Source: JAEXZL01 sp049943125
Lineage (GTDB): Bacteria > Bacillota > Clostridia > Clostridiales > Clostridiaceae
NCBI RefSeq assembly: GCF_049943125.1
Contig: NZ_CP188040.1
Coordinates: 1,054,001-1,118,000, forward strand
Reading direction: 5' to 3'
Length of the DNA: 64,000 nt
Shown here: positions 17,717 through 24,838 of the stretch, piece after piece
Position numbering within the stretch: position 1 is the stretch's first letter
How the letters are laid out: each line of letters opens with the position of its first letter
Notes under the pieces: generated by a model
Seen by the model: only the letters and a program-made list of their open reading frames with translations
The model's database searches: none
Told to the model about the DNA's origin: nothing
Program-made: the position numbers and the translations under genes

Positions 17717-17908
17717 TTGAAATTATTTATTTGTACAGTAGATTTACTGTTTTCATTGTTCGTAACTATAATAACTTTTATAAGACTCGGCCTTTTATTA
17801 GCAGGTTATTCTTTGCCTCCATTAATTGACAAAGTATGTGACCTTTTAATCATTGTGGTACTAGTTTCAACATTAATTAGTTGGAGAATGAGAATAAGGG
17901 ACAACTAG
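17717..17908 (+). CDS. Small two-helix membrane protein, unknown function
   Basis: Not recognised. A 63-residue protein with two hydrophobic segments (about 3-28 and 38-56) and a basic end, WRMRIRDN. The start would be TTG 17717, with GGGGTGAT six bases upstream and AT-rich promoter-like DNA (TATAGTATAAT) before it. The ribosome binding site and membrane pattern support a real gene; the non-ATG start and short length keep confidence moderate. It converges on another small membrane-protein gene at 17989-18183. Confidence 0.5.
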   Translation: MKLFICTVDLLFSLFVTIITFIRLGLLLAGYSLPPLIDKVCDLLIIVVLVSTLISWRMRIRDN

Positions 17909-17988
17909 TCTCTTATTTATTCTTTAAATAATCCTTTAAATAATTCTTTTAAGTAAAATTTTTATTTAATTATAAATATGATACTTTT

Positions 17989-18183
17989 TTAGTTATCTTG
18001 TGATTTATAGCTCTTTTTATATATTAGGTATCCCCAAAAAGCTACTACTGCAGCTAAATAATAGATAGCCTGCATTATATTAACAGATTCGTTACTACTT
18101 AATACAATCCCCATAACAATTCCACCCAGGATAAATGTACCAAAGGCTAATGCTAAAGCCTTTATAACTACCAAATATTTCAT
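17989..18183 (-). CDS. Small two-helix membrane protein, unknown function
   Basis: Not recognised. A 64-residue protein with two hydrophobic helices (about 5-27 and 36-55) and a basic, polar tail, KKSYKSQDN. GAGGAGG is placed ideally before the ATG at 18183, which supports translation. It is monocistronic, between the opposing small gene at 17717 and the rhomboid-like gene upstream. No motif suggests a function. Confidence 0.65.
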   Translation of the reverse strand: MKYLVVIKALALAFGTFILGGIVMGIVLSSNESVNIMQAIYYLAAVVAFWGYLIYKKSYKSQDN

Positions 18184-18337
18184 AATTATACCTCCTCTAG
18201 AATCAACACTTAAACATTTCTATAAACTTGCTTAATTTCCTTTATTTGTTTGATGCTGATTAGTTTATAGATTAATACTATTAATTATTCTTTTAGTTAA
18301 ATAACAAAGCTCATCTATAAGACTTAATTGTAGGCAT

Positions 18338-18375
18338 AATAAAAGCACTCACCAATTTCACTCAGTAAGCGCCTT
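18338..18375 (-). terminator. Probable terminator of the rhomboid-like gene
   Basis: Minus-strand hairpin GCGCTTACTG pairing with TGGTGAGTGC through several G-U pairs, followed by TTTTATTA. The repeat tract at 18381-18515 lies between this hairpin and the stop codon. Confidence 0.5.
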
Positions 18376-18380
18376 TATAA

Positions 18381-18515
18381 TACAAGTTTCCACTCTTAAC
18401 TCTTAGCTCTTCCCTTAGCCCTGCCCTTATCTTTTCACTCTTAGTTTTTAGTTCTTAACTCTTACTTCTGCTCCTATCTTTTAACTCTTAGCTCTTACTT
18501 CTTATCTCTTAGTTA
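18381..18515 (-). repeat. Purine-rich 3'-UTR repeat tract (C/T-rich on + strand), copy 1
   Basis: Degenerate units such as CTCTTAGCTCTTA and TAACTCTTA repeated over about 130 bases, reading as AAGAGCTAAGAG on the sense strand of the rhomboid-like gene. It begins with TACAAGTTTCC (18381-18391), an 11-base match to 21441-21451 at the edge of the IS3 element. Similar tracts are at 20086-20225 and 21445-21675, with a short one at 63915-63945. Confidence 0.75.
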
Positions 18516-18519
18516 GACA

Positions 18520-19209
18520 TTAATCTTCCCTCATCCTCTCCCTTTTCAATCTTTCCTTTTCCGCCTGCCTCATCTGCCTTCTAAAATTACTCTGTACAGA
18601 TCCATATCTCCTCTTATTCTGGATATAATCAATAAAGTCCTTACCAAAGAATATAAAGAAATTAATCAGAGATGCAATTACAGCTGCTCTTTGACCCCAG
18701 GTTCCATTTACTAAGGTTATTATAAAATAGAACCAGTCAAGGTAAGCAAGCCACTTTACCTTTATTGGTATAAGAAAGAACAGACGAACCTCTACATCAG
18801 GATAAAGATATGCAAAGGCCAAGAATAATGAAAGATTTAAATAAGTAGGAGTTCCAAATCCTGTAATCATACCAGCAATTATTATACCTATTATTCCACA
18901 GAGATAATAAAGATTAAACCTAAAGGTTCCCCAGTGATACTCCAAAGTATTTCCTATCATAATGTAAAAATAGGAAGCTAAAAATAATGAGAAAAGCCCA
19001 CTGAATTCTGGCATAAAAATGAAGGTAATGATTCTCCATACCTCTCCTCTTTTAATAAGCTCAGGGCTGAAGTATAAATAAGACTGTACATCTATTTGCA
19101 TAAAATTCTCCAGAAGATATACAAGAACTGTAATACCAATAACATACTGCATTAGATTTTCTATAGCGAATCTAGAGTACTTTCTCTCTAGCTTGTTCAA
19201 CCACTTCAT
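18520..19209 (-). CDS. Rhomboid-fold membrane protein lacking protease residues
   Basis: A 229-residue membrane protein with about six hydrophobic segments resembling rhomboid/Derlin topology. The N-terminal amphipathic region and the GEVWRIITFIFMPEFSG loop match the WR-containing loop 1 of rhomboids. The helix that should carry the catalytic GxSG instead reads TYLNLSLFLAFAYLYP, and no suitable His is seen in the last helix, so it is probably a non-proteolytic (Derlin- or iRhom-like) member. The C-terminus is a basic cytoplasmic tail (RRQMRQAEKERLKRERM). AAGGGAG precedes the ATG. The fold assignment is from pattern and is moderately sure. Confidence 0.7.
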   Translation of the reverse strand: MKWLNKLERKYSRFAIENLMQYVIGITVLVYLLENFMQIDVQSYLYFSPELIKRGEVWRIITFIFMPEFSGLFSLFLASYFYIMIGNTLEYHWGTFRFNLYYLCGIIGIIIAGMITGFGTPTYLNLSLFLAFAYLYPDVEVRLFFLIPIKVKWLAYLDWFYFIITLVNGTWGQRAAVIASLINFFIFFGKDFIDYIQNKRRYGSVQSNFRRQMRQAEKERLKRERMRED

Positions 19210-19653
19210 AATAAAAACACTCCCTTATAAAAATTTAAATTACACTTTTTTAAAGGCTACAACTTTTATCAAAGACTACAAAGGATTATACACATATCCA
19301 TTTTTATAAACTGCTTCCTTACATAATATAAAAATAAGCCTAATATGATAAATAGTACCATTAATTTAATTATACCAAATATATTATCTATCTTAAATTA
19401 TATCCAAAAAAATAAAAGGTAATAATTAGTAACTATATTTTTTTAGATATTACAGCACTAATTCAATAAATTTACGTATTAATATATGAATAACTTTATA
19501 AATATATAGCATAGTATTTGGAAATTATAAGCCATTATGTTATTGTATATTACGACGATAACTTTAATAATATTATTTAATAATTCCTTTTATGGTTAAT
19601 AATATTATTGAAATTTTATTTTGCAAGGTTAAAATATTAATGGGGTGATTGTA
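19210..19653. other. AT-rich intergenic region
   Basis: Divergent promoter region for the rhomboid-like and PepSY genes. Very AT-rich, with two AATAATATTATT palindromes near 19565-19610. No open frame with a ribosome binding site was seen. Confidence 0.4.
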
Positions 19654-20028
19654 GTGAAAAAAATGAAAATAAAAGCACCAAAGGTTAAGAACATAAATAC
19701 TAAATCTTTATTTAAAGATAAAAAAGCAGCTTCCGCTATAGGAGTTATCTCTGTACTTGCAGTTGCTGGTGCTGCTATAGGCTTAACTAAAGCACTTAAA
19801 AACACAGATATAGGAAAGAGAACAGCCAAGAACATTGCTTTAGACCACGCAGGTCTTCTGGAGAAAAACGTTCAGATAATCACAAGCAAGCTTTCCGCCA
19901 ATGACAATGACTTCTTCTACAACGTAAGCTTTATTTCAAAAGGAAAAATATACAACTACGAAATAGATGCCCGCAGCGGCGACATCCTTGGCTACAATAG
20001 CATGGACACAAGAAAAGAACTAGAATAA
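19654..20028 (+). CDS. Membrane-anchored PepSY-domain protein
   Basis: A 124-residue protein with a very basic N-terminus (KKMKIKAPKVKN), one membrane helix (about 27-47, ASAIGVISVLAVAGAAIG) and a C-terminal PepSY-like domain (about 60-120: AKNIALDHAGLLEKNV, then FFYNVSFISKGKIYNYEIDARSGDILG). PepSY domains are thought to inhibit or bind peptidases; the partner is unknown. Start chosen as GTG 19654 because GGGGTGA sits 5 bases upstream; the in-frame GTG at 19645 overlaps that site. A strong hairpin follows. Confidence 0.8.
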   Translation: MKKMKIKAPKVKNINTKSLFKDKKAASAIGVISVLAVAGAAIGLTKALKNTDIGKRTAKNIALDHAGLLEKNVQIITSKLSANDNDFFYNVSFISKGKIYNYEIDARSGDILGYNSMDTRKELE

Positions 20029-20036
20029 CAAAAAAC

Positions 20037-20085
20037 AACGTAGCTACGAGGCTTCCTTTAAACCTCCTAGCTACGTTTCTTATTT
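20037..20085 (+). terminator. Terminator of the PepSY gene
   Basis: Arms AACGTAGCTACGAGG (20037-20051) and CCTCCTAGCTACGTT (20063-20077), one mismatch in 15 pairs, followed by TTCTTATTTCT. Confidence 0.8.
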
Positions 20086-20225
20086 CTCGCCTTTTCATCT
20101 CTTACCTATCTTTCAACTCTTACTTCTTACTTCCTACCTCTTAGATGCCTTTTATCTCTTAGCTCTGCTCTTTTGCTCTTTTGTTCTTTGCTCTTATCTT
20201 TTATCTTTTCTCTTTTCTCGAAACA
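20086..20225. repeat. C/T-rich repeat tract left of the IS3 element
   Basis: Continuous degenerate CTCTTA, CTCTTTTG and CTTACTTC units running up to the left end of the insertion sequence. Same character as 18381-18515 and 21445-21675, suggesting one tract interrupted by the IS. Confidence 0.7.
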
Positions 20226-20227
20226 TG

Positions 20228-21049
20228 TCAAGAAAAAGAAACACTAGAAAGAGTTAAAACTTCAAAATATTCGTTAGGTACCTTATAGCCGATACCAGAA
20301 TGAAGACGAGATGAATTGTAGTATAGCTCTATATACGCAACTATCCGTCTTGTAGCATCATCTTTCCCGAGCTGCCCTATATCAGGAAGCTCAGTTCGTA
20401 GTGTCTTCCAGAAGCTCTCTATAGGCTGATTGTCGTTAGGAGTACCAGGACGGGACATACTCTTAAGGAAGCCACTTCTTTCAATAAGATCCTTTGTCTT
20501 TATAGCTGTATACTGACAGCCTCTATCGCTGTGGTAGATCGCTCCTTTGGGTAGTTTAGGGTTGCGTCCAATAGCCATTCTGAAGGCCTCCTGAACCAAG
20601 TCCTGTCTCTGGTGACCTGCTATATCCCACCCAACAAGTCGTCGAGTAGCAACATCAATTATTCCGCACATATAGATTTTGCCGCTCCTGCATCTCAGCT
20701 CGCAAATATCAGAGCACCACAGGGCATTTGCCTGCGTTACCAAAAACTTATCTTTACACAGGTTTTCCTCTATGTACTGCTCTTCAGTTGGCTTAGGCCT
20801 CCTATTTTTTCTTTTGCGGCCAGCTTTCGCTGCAAGCCCGTTCATTTTCAGAATCCTGGCTACCCTATTCTCACTAACCCGTATATCCTGCAAAGCAAGA
20901 GCTTTGCGTATGCGAATTCTACCGTAATTACCATTGTTTGTTTTGAAACAATTAATTACGGCTTCTTCCTCTCTGATTTTTTCACTCTCTACCTGTTTCC
21001 TTGACCTATAGAAGGCGCTCCTTGACACTCCTAACAATCGGCATACCAT
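20228..21049 (-). CDS. IS3-family transposase OrfB (DDE integrase domain)
   Basis: Catalytic part of the transposase. An N-terminal HTH_21-like segment (SRSAFYRSRK, then NGNYGRIRIRKALALQ) precedes the rve integrase core, with the DDE triad visible as Asp in WCSDICEL, Asp in YHSDRGCQYT and Glu in NDNQPIESFWKTL. The annotated ATG 21049 is internal: the frame is open back to the A7 run at about 21093-21099, so the active protein is an OrfAB fusion made by -1 frameshifting. No internal stop is present, so it may be functional. Confidence 0.93.
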   Translation of the reverse strand: MVCRLLGVSRSAFYRSRKQVESEKIREEEAVINCFKTNNGNYGRIRIRKALALQDIRVSENRVARILKMNGLAAKAGRKRKNRRPKPTEEQYIEENLCKDKFLVTQANALWCSDICELRCRSGKIYMCGIIDVATRRLVGWDIAGHQRQDLVQEAFRMAIGRNPKLPKGAIYHSDRGCQYTAIKTKDLIERSGFLKSMSRPGTPNDNQPIESFWKTLRTELPDIGQLGKDDATRRIVAYIELYYNSSRLHSGIGYKVPNEYFEVLTLSSVSFS

Positions 21050-21087
21050 GCTGGTGTCATACCCTTTAAGCTCTCGCCTCGCAAACT

Positions 21088-21381
21088 CTAATTTTTTTCT
21101 GGGTTTTTCGCAAAGTATGCCGCTGCTTTTTTTAGAATTTCATTTTCCATCCTAAGTCGTTCGTTTTCCTTTTTCAGCTTATTCAGCTCTGCATCCGCAG
21201 GCTTTTGATGTCCTGATCCCACAAACGCTTCGTCTCCGTATGTCTGATATTCATCTATCCACCTATACAGCATTACCAAATTAATCCCGAATTTCTCAGC
21301 AACTACAGCATGCTTGATACCGTCCTTTATCACCAGTTCACATGCCTGTATTTTAAACTTCTTTGAGTACTTTCTTGCCAT
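21088..21381 (-). CDS. IS3-family transposase OrfA (HTH_Tnp_1)
   Basis: DNA-binding subunit of 97 residues. It begins ARKYSKKFKIQACELVIKDG, with a helix-turn-helix (HAVVAEKFGINLVMLYRWIDEY) and a leucine-zipper-like coiled coil (ELNKLKKENERLRMENEILKKA). It ends PEKN-stop over the slippery A7 sequence; shifting back one base at this run continues into OrfB (KKLEFARRELKGYDTS). This is the standard IS3 expression mechanism. Confidence 0.93.
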   Translation of the reverse strand: MARKYSKKFKIQACELVIKDGIKHAVVAEKFGINLVMLYRWIDEYQTYGDEAFVGSGHQKPADAELNKLKKENERLRMENEILKKAAAYFAKNPEKN

Positions 21382-21444
21382 ATTTTCACACCCCTTGAGT
21401 TAATTATATTTTTATCTCTTCCGGGTGTCTACTTTCATTATACA

Positions 21445-21675
21445 AGTTTCCTCTTTGCTCTTTTCTCTTTTCTCTGCTCTTTTACCTCTTACCTATTGGC
21501 TCCCAGCCCAATAATCCCCCTATTAGCCCTCAGCTAATAATTTACCTCTTCTCTTTTGTCTTTTGCCCTTCAACTCTTAGCTCTTAGTTATCTTTTACCT
21601 CTTACCTTTTACCTTTTAGCTCTTCTCTATTCTCTATTCTCTATTCTCTATTCTCTATTCTCTATTCTCTAGATT
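21445..21675 (-). repeat. Purine-rich 3'-UTR tract (C/T-rich on + strand) right of the IS3 element
   Basis: Degenerate CTCTTTT, ACCTCTTA and CTCTTAGTTA units continue from the IS to the chromate transporter stop codon. A GC-richer patch at about 21500-21535 has two small inverted repeats (ATTAGC with GCTAAT). No clear terminator with a T run on the minus strand is visible before the IS. Confidence 0.7.
21624..21671. repeat. 7-bp microsatellite TCTCTAT x 6.9
   Basis: Six exact TCTCTAT units and a seventh missing its last base, immediately 3' of the chromate transporter gene. Being a perfect 7-mer array, it is a likely site of slippage between strains. Confidence 0.9.
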
Positions 21676-22260
21676 CTACGCTCCTCCAAACCCAAACACA
21701 GCCCCTATTATCCCCGATGCCACAATATAAAACACCGGATGGAGCTTTTTCGTTTTATTATTTACGGAAGTTAGGTAATAAATTATTATAGCCAGTATTA
21801 TTCCCTTCCAATTAAATAAATCCAATACTCTTCCTGTTTCCTTGTATAGATTCACCTGAAATATTGCTAATAGTATCACGGTGAAGCCTGCTGCTCCTAT
21901 GAGTCCTGTGGAGGCTGGCCGGAGACCATAAAAAGTATCATTTACATAGTCATTATTTCTAAAGGCCTTTAAAAACCTTGCAATAATCAGCACTATTATT
22001 ATAGATGGAGTTATAAGTCCAATAGTTGCAATTAGTGCTCCTAGGATTCCCCCAGAGGTATAGCCTACATAGGTGGCCATGTTAACCCCCACAGGACCTG
22101 GAGTGGATTCTGATATGGCAATCATATCTGCCAGCTGACTATGGGTAAACCACCCGGTTTTATCTGATATATTATATAAGAAAGGCAAGGTAGCCATTCC
22201 ACCACCAACGGCAAAGAGTCCCGTCTTAAAAAATTCAAAAAAAAGCTGAAGATATATCAT
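21676..22260 (-). CDS. Chromate transporter subunit, CHR family (short form)
   Basis: Half-size CHR protein of 194 residues with about five or six hydrophobic helices. The family motif FFKTGLFAVGGGMATLPFL is near the N-terminus, followed by SESTPGPVGVNMATYVGY. Short CHR proteins occur as tandem pairs that together equal one full ChrA. Its ATG overlaps the stop of the upstream partner by 4 bases (ATGA) after GGGAGGTT, so the pair is translationally coupled. Proposed role is anion (chromate) efflux; many members have unverified substrates. Confidence 0.9.
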   Translation of the reverse strand: MIYLQLFFEFFKTGLFAVGGGMATLPFLYNISDKTGWFTHSQLADMIAISESTPGPVGVNMATYVGYTSGGILGALIATIGLITPSIIIVLIIARFLKAFRNNDYVNDTFYGLRPASTGLIGAAGFTVILLAIFQVNLYKETGRVLDLFNWKGIILAIIIYYLTSVNNKTKKLHPVFYIVASGIIGAVFGFGGA

Positions 22261-22802
22261 TTAACCTCCCTCCTTTTAAGACGGCTTATTACTATCCCTG
22301 CTGCTCCAGCAAAAATAACAAACAATATTGGTGAAAGGTCTGTAAGTATACCCCCTAAAAGCACCAGTAAGAATATAACCATCGTAGCTTTATCCACCAC
22401 AGAGCTTTTCCAAAGCTTAATCACTGCATTAAATATAAGAACAGCAACGCAAACCCTAACTCCTGCAAAAGCGTTCTTTACCACAGGAAGATCTGAAAAA
22501 TTGCTTATAAATGCAGCTATAACAGTAATGATCACTAAAGAAGGAAACACCACCCCTAGGGTTGCCATAATTCCTCCCAGCCAGCCTTTATTTTTTTCTC
22601 CTATAAAGGTTGCTGTATTCACTGCTATAACTCCAGGAGTGCATTGTCCTATAGCATAATAATCCATGAGCTCCTCATCAGTAGCCCATCCTTTTTTCTC
22701 CACAACCTCTCTTTGAAGTATAGGAAGCATGGCGTAGCCTCCTCCAAAGGTTAAAACACCTATCCTGGCAAAGGTAAAAAACAAATTTAATAATTCCTTC
22801 AT
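22257..22802 (-). CDS. Chromate transporter subunit, CHR family (short form)
   Basis: Partner of the preceding entry, 181 residues. Motifs are FFTFARIGVLTFGGGYAMLPIL and YAIGQCTPGVIAVNTATFIG, the counterparts of those in the other half. Ends in a basic tail, RLKRREVK. GAGGGG lies before ATG 22802. It is first in a two-gene operon. The two halves are homologous, consistent with an inverted-topology heterodimer. Confidence 0.9.
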   Translation of the reverse strand: MKELLNLFFTFARIGVLTFGGGYAMLPILQREVVEKKGWATDEELMDYYAIGQCTPGVIAVNTATFIGEKNKGWLGGIMATLGVVFPSLVIITVIAAFISNFSDLPVVKNAFAGVRVCVAVLIFNAVIKLWKSSVVDKATMVIFLLVLLGGILTDLSPILFVIFAGAAGIVISRLKRREVK

Positions 22803-22968
22803 TCATTCCCCTCATCTTTCTTCGAAGTATTACAATAGATTTTACTATATTTACAAAATTAATATCAGTATGATATATTCTTATACCATTAATATTAGAT
22901 TATCATATATTAATAATAAAAATACACAATAAGAATAGCTCTGCTACATTAATTTACTTATAGTAAAA

Positions 22969-23013
22969 GAAAATGAGGTTACCTAATTTGGCAATCTCAT
23001 TTTCTATCTTTAT
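22969..23013 (-). terminator. Terminator of the cse60-like gene
   Basis: Arms GAAAATGAG (22969-22977) and CTCATTTTC (22996-23004) with further partial pairing of GGTTACC and GGCAATC inside. On the minus strand it is followed by TTTTACTAT. Confidence 0.65.
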
Positions 23014-23031
23014 ATAAAATACTTCTTATCT

Positions 23032-23205
23032 CTATATATTGTTTACTTCAAGGATAATCATTGCAGAATATTCAGTAGAAAACAACCCACTACTTACGCC
23101 GTATTGAATATCCTCAACTTTATATTCTGTATCCTTTAAAAATTTGTTTACCTCTTCCATAAGCATATGCTTATTATCATTGCCAAAAACTCTTATCTCT
23201 TTCAA
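23032..23205 (-). CDS. cse60: Cse60-like sporulation protein
   Basis: A 57-residue protein resembling sporulation protein Cse60: KEIRVFGNDNKHMLMEEVNKFL followed by DIQYGVSSGLFSTEYSAMIILE. In Bacillus the gene is under mother-cell sigma-E control. I chose TTG 23205 because GGGTGGGA lies 5 bases upstream and because the family starts at this point; the open frame continues upstream to 23280 without support. The function of Cse60 is unknown. Together with cotJABC nearby it supports a spore former. Confidence 0.7.
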   Translation of the reverse strand: MKEIRVFGNDNKHMLMEEVNKFLKDTEYKVEDIQYGVSSGLFSTEYSAMIILEVNNI

Positions 23206-23304
23206 ATGTATCCCACCCTTAATTTTATGTATAGAACTAATTATATCATTTTTAGATAAGTTTATAATATTTTCCAACAAGGATCTCTTTTCATTTATAT
23301 ATTT

Positions 23305-23694
23305 TTATTTACTTTCTAGCGAAACTAAAGAACCATCTATTTCTTCTGCAACTCGGTCACCTTGTACAAATTTTTCTTCTTTGATTTTTTTCTCAGTTAC
23401 TCTATATTGCTTTTCTATTTCATTTTTATCACTAACATAAATCACTAGATCTGATGAATCCTTAGCAGCTTCAATTTTTCTTATTATCATTATATTTTCA
23501 GAAAGTCTTTTATCCTTTGCTTGACCTATTAATAGTCCGATACACATCCCGAGAGGAAGTCCAAAACATATCCCAAGACTCATATTATCAGGAAAAAAAA
23601 TAGTCCCAAATATTATACCTCCTGAAACCCCGAAGCACATACCAAAACTCATATATAGTGTCATATATTTTTCCGTTGTGTTTTTATTCTTCAT
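23305..23694 (-). CDS. Small glycine-rich membrane protein, unknown function
   Basis: Not recognised by name. 129 residues with two glycine-rich hydrophobic segments (about 14-34, SFGMCFGVSGGIIFGTIFF, and 41-58, GICFGLPLGMCIGLLIG) and a charged cytoplasmic C-terminus that may form a coiled coil (KNEIEKQYRVTEKKIKEEK). The ATG at 23694 was preferred over 23709 because GGGAGGG lies upstream at the right distance. It may be cotranscribed with the cse60-like gene 99 bases downstream. Confidence 0.65.
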   Translation of the reverse strand: MKNKNTTEKYMTLYMSFGMCFGVSGGIIFGTIFFPDNMSLGICFGLPLGMCIGLLIGQAKDKRLSENIMIIRKIEAAKDSSDLVIYVSDKNEIEKQYRVTEKKIKEEKFVQGDRVAEEIDGSLVSLESK

Positions 23695-23760
23695 AGTAAT
23701 CCCTCCCATTATCTATATATTACCATAAATTCAGTTAATTCACACTTATATAAAATTAAA

Positions 23761-23785
23761 AGAGGGGCATTTTAACCCCTCCTAG
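23761..23785 (-). terminator. Terminator of cotJABC
   Basis: Minus-strand AGGGG and CCCCT arms around TTAAAATG, followed by CTTTTAATTTT, about 20 bases after the cotJC stop codon. Confidence 0.6.
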
Positions 23786-23802
23786 AACTCTTTAATCCGT
23801 TA

Positions 23803-24378
23803 TTAATAAAATATATTCTTGCACTGATAGTGCTCTTGAACTTCATTTAAGGCTTCTCCAAATCTCTGGAAGTGAACTATTTCTCTCTGCCACAGGAAGC
23901 CTAAAGGCCTTAGAACATCAGGATCATTGGTCAGGTTCATAAGATGCTCATAGGTAGTTCTTGCCTTCTGTTCTGCTGCTAAGTCCTCATAAAGATCTGT
24001 AACAGGATCTCCTATAGACTGAATATAGGCTGCAGTCCAGGGTACTCCATTGGCATCGGAAGGATAAATTGCATGGTCATGCTGAGTATAAAAGCCTTCT
24101 AAGCCTGCTGCCTTAATCTCTGATGGTTTAGCTCCTTTCATAAGCTGATAAACCATAGTGCCTATCATTTCTAAGTGGGCCATTTCTTCTGTTCCTATAT
24201 CATTGAGAAGTGCCTTTGTCTTCCCTGTAGGCATGCTGTACCTCTGGCTTAAGTATCTAAGAGCAGCGGATAATTCGCTGTCAGGTCCTCCTAGTTGCGC
24301 CATTATTGCCTTTGCCATCTTTAGGTCGCCTTTTTTTATATCCACAGGATGCTGTAATCTCTTTTCATATATCCACAT
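23803..24378 (-). CDS. cotJC: Spore coat protein CotJC (manganese-catalase fold)
   Basis: Inner spore-coat protein with the ferritin-like fold of manganese catalases. It begins with the typical MWIYEKRLQHPVDI. Likely metal ligands are visible in GTEEMAHLEMIG (about 63-74), the LYEDLAAEQKARTTYEHL helix and the REIVHFQRFGEAL helix. Length 191 fits. GGGGGAGG precedes the ATG, 15 bases after cotJB. Expressed in the mother cell in known species; it is the last gene of the operon, with a terminator after it. Confidence 0.96.
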   Translation of the reverse strand: MWIYEKRLQHPVDIKKGDLKMAKAIMAQLGGPDSELSAALRYLSQRYSMPTGKTKALLNDIGTEEMAHLEMIGTMVYQLMKGAKPSEIKAAGLEGFYTQHDHAIYPSDANGVPWTAAYIQSIGDPVTDLYEDLAAEQKARTTYEHLMNLTNDPDVLRPLGFLWQREIVHFQRFGEALNEVQEHYQCKNIFY

Positions 24379-24393
24379 ATAGCTAACCTCCCC

Positions 24394-24687
24394 CTAATTT
24401 TCCCATGGCCAAGGATCATTGATGTAATTCCATTTTCCGTGTACTACAGACTCTCCAAAATTCTTGAGCTGACCATAATGCTTTTCGTACATCTCGTTGA
24501 GATTTCTAAGAGCCATGCTGATTGCCTTATAATCACAAACTGCTTGTTCATTATCTGGGAAGTTATCTATATAGAGGTTTAAATCCACAGCATAAAAGCT
24601 AACCTCCTGTATTCTTCTTAAGAGCTCATCTTTATCCATAGGGGTCTTTTCACAATGAAGAATCATATCTCTTTCTTTATCTCCCAT
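24394..24687 (-). CDS. cotJB: Spore coat protein CotJB
   Basis: 97-residue member of the CotJB family, needed with CotJA for assembly of CotJC into the coat. Family features are the helical region LLRRIQEVSFYAVDLNLYIDNFPDNEQA and the end YGQLKNFGESVVHGKWNYINDPWPWEN. The start codon overlaps the end of cotJA by 11 bases, after GGGGAGGAGAAG, so the two are coupled. Confidence 0.95.
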   Translation of the reverse strand: MGDKERDMILHCEKTPMDKDELLRRIQEVSFYAVDLNLYIDNFPDNEQAVCDYKAISMALRNLNEMYEKHYGQLKNFGESVVHGKWNYINDPWPWEN

Positions 24688-24838
24688 CGTCTTCTCCTCC
24701 CCTCTTTTTATATGGACGCTCTCTATAGAGCTCTTTAAAGATAGTACCTTTTCTCAATGCTGTGCGTATATCAAACAGATCCCTATACTCCTGGGGAATC
24801 ACATAAGCTTGTGCAAGCTTATATTTTTTTACAGTCAT
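24677..24838 (-). CDS. cotJA: Spore coat associated protein CotJA
   Basis: A 53-residue gene. Translation from ATG 24838 gives MTVKKYKLAQAYVIPQEYRD, followed by LFDIRTALRKGTIFKELYRE and RPYKKRGGEDDGR before TAA. The AYVIPQ and ALRKGTIFKEL segments are characteristic of CotJA (more exactly the CotJA/CotJ N-partner family). GAGGTG lies before the ATG. It is first in cotJABC. Upstream AT-rich DNA has CATAAT and ATACTTAT blocks about 14 bases apart that could be a sigma-E promoter, but this is weak. Confidence 0.9.
   Translation of the reverse strand: MTVKKYKLAQAYVIPQEYRDLFDIRTALRKGTIFKELYRERPYKKRGGEDDGR

Larger units (their letters stand above)
20226..21444 (-). mobile_element. IS3-family insertion sequence (IS150-like), apparently intact
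   Basis: Contains orfA and orfB in the usual -1 frame arrangement. The proposed right end on the minus strand reads TGTATAATGAAAGTAGACAC (21444 inwards), and the left end reads TGTCAAGAAAAAGAAACACT (20226 inwards). The two are imperfect inverted repeats starting with TGT, and the orfB stop codon lies inside the left repeat. I could not see a convincing 3-4 base target duplication, so the exact boundaries are uncertain by a few bases. The element lies within a C/T-rich tract. Confidence 0.8.

Noticed and set aside
18520..19209. Active rhomboid protease
   Set aside because: The helix expected to hold the GxSG serine reads LNLSLF and no matching His is visible.
21624..21671. CRISPR-like or recombination array
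   Set aside because: A plain 7-bp microsatellite without spacers.
23032..24838. Toxin-antitoxin pair among the small genes here
   Set aside because: The small genes match sporulation or coat families or a membrane protein; none has a toxin or antitoxin motif.
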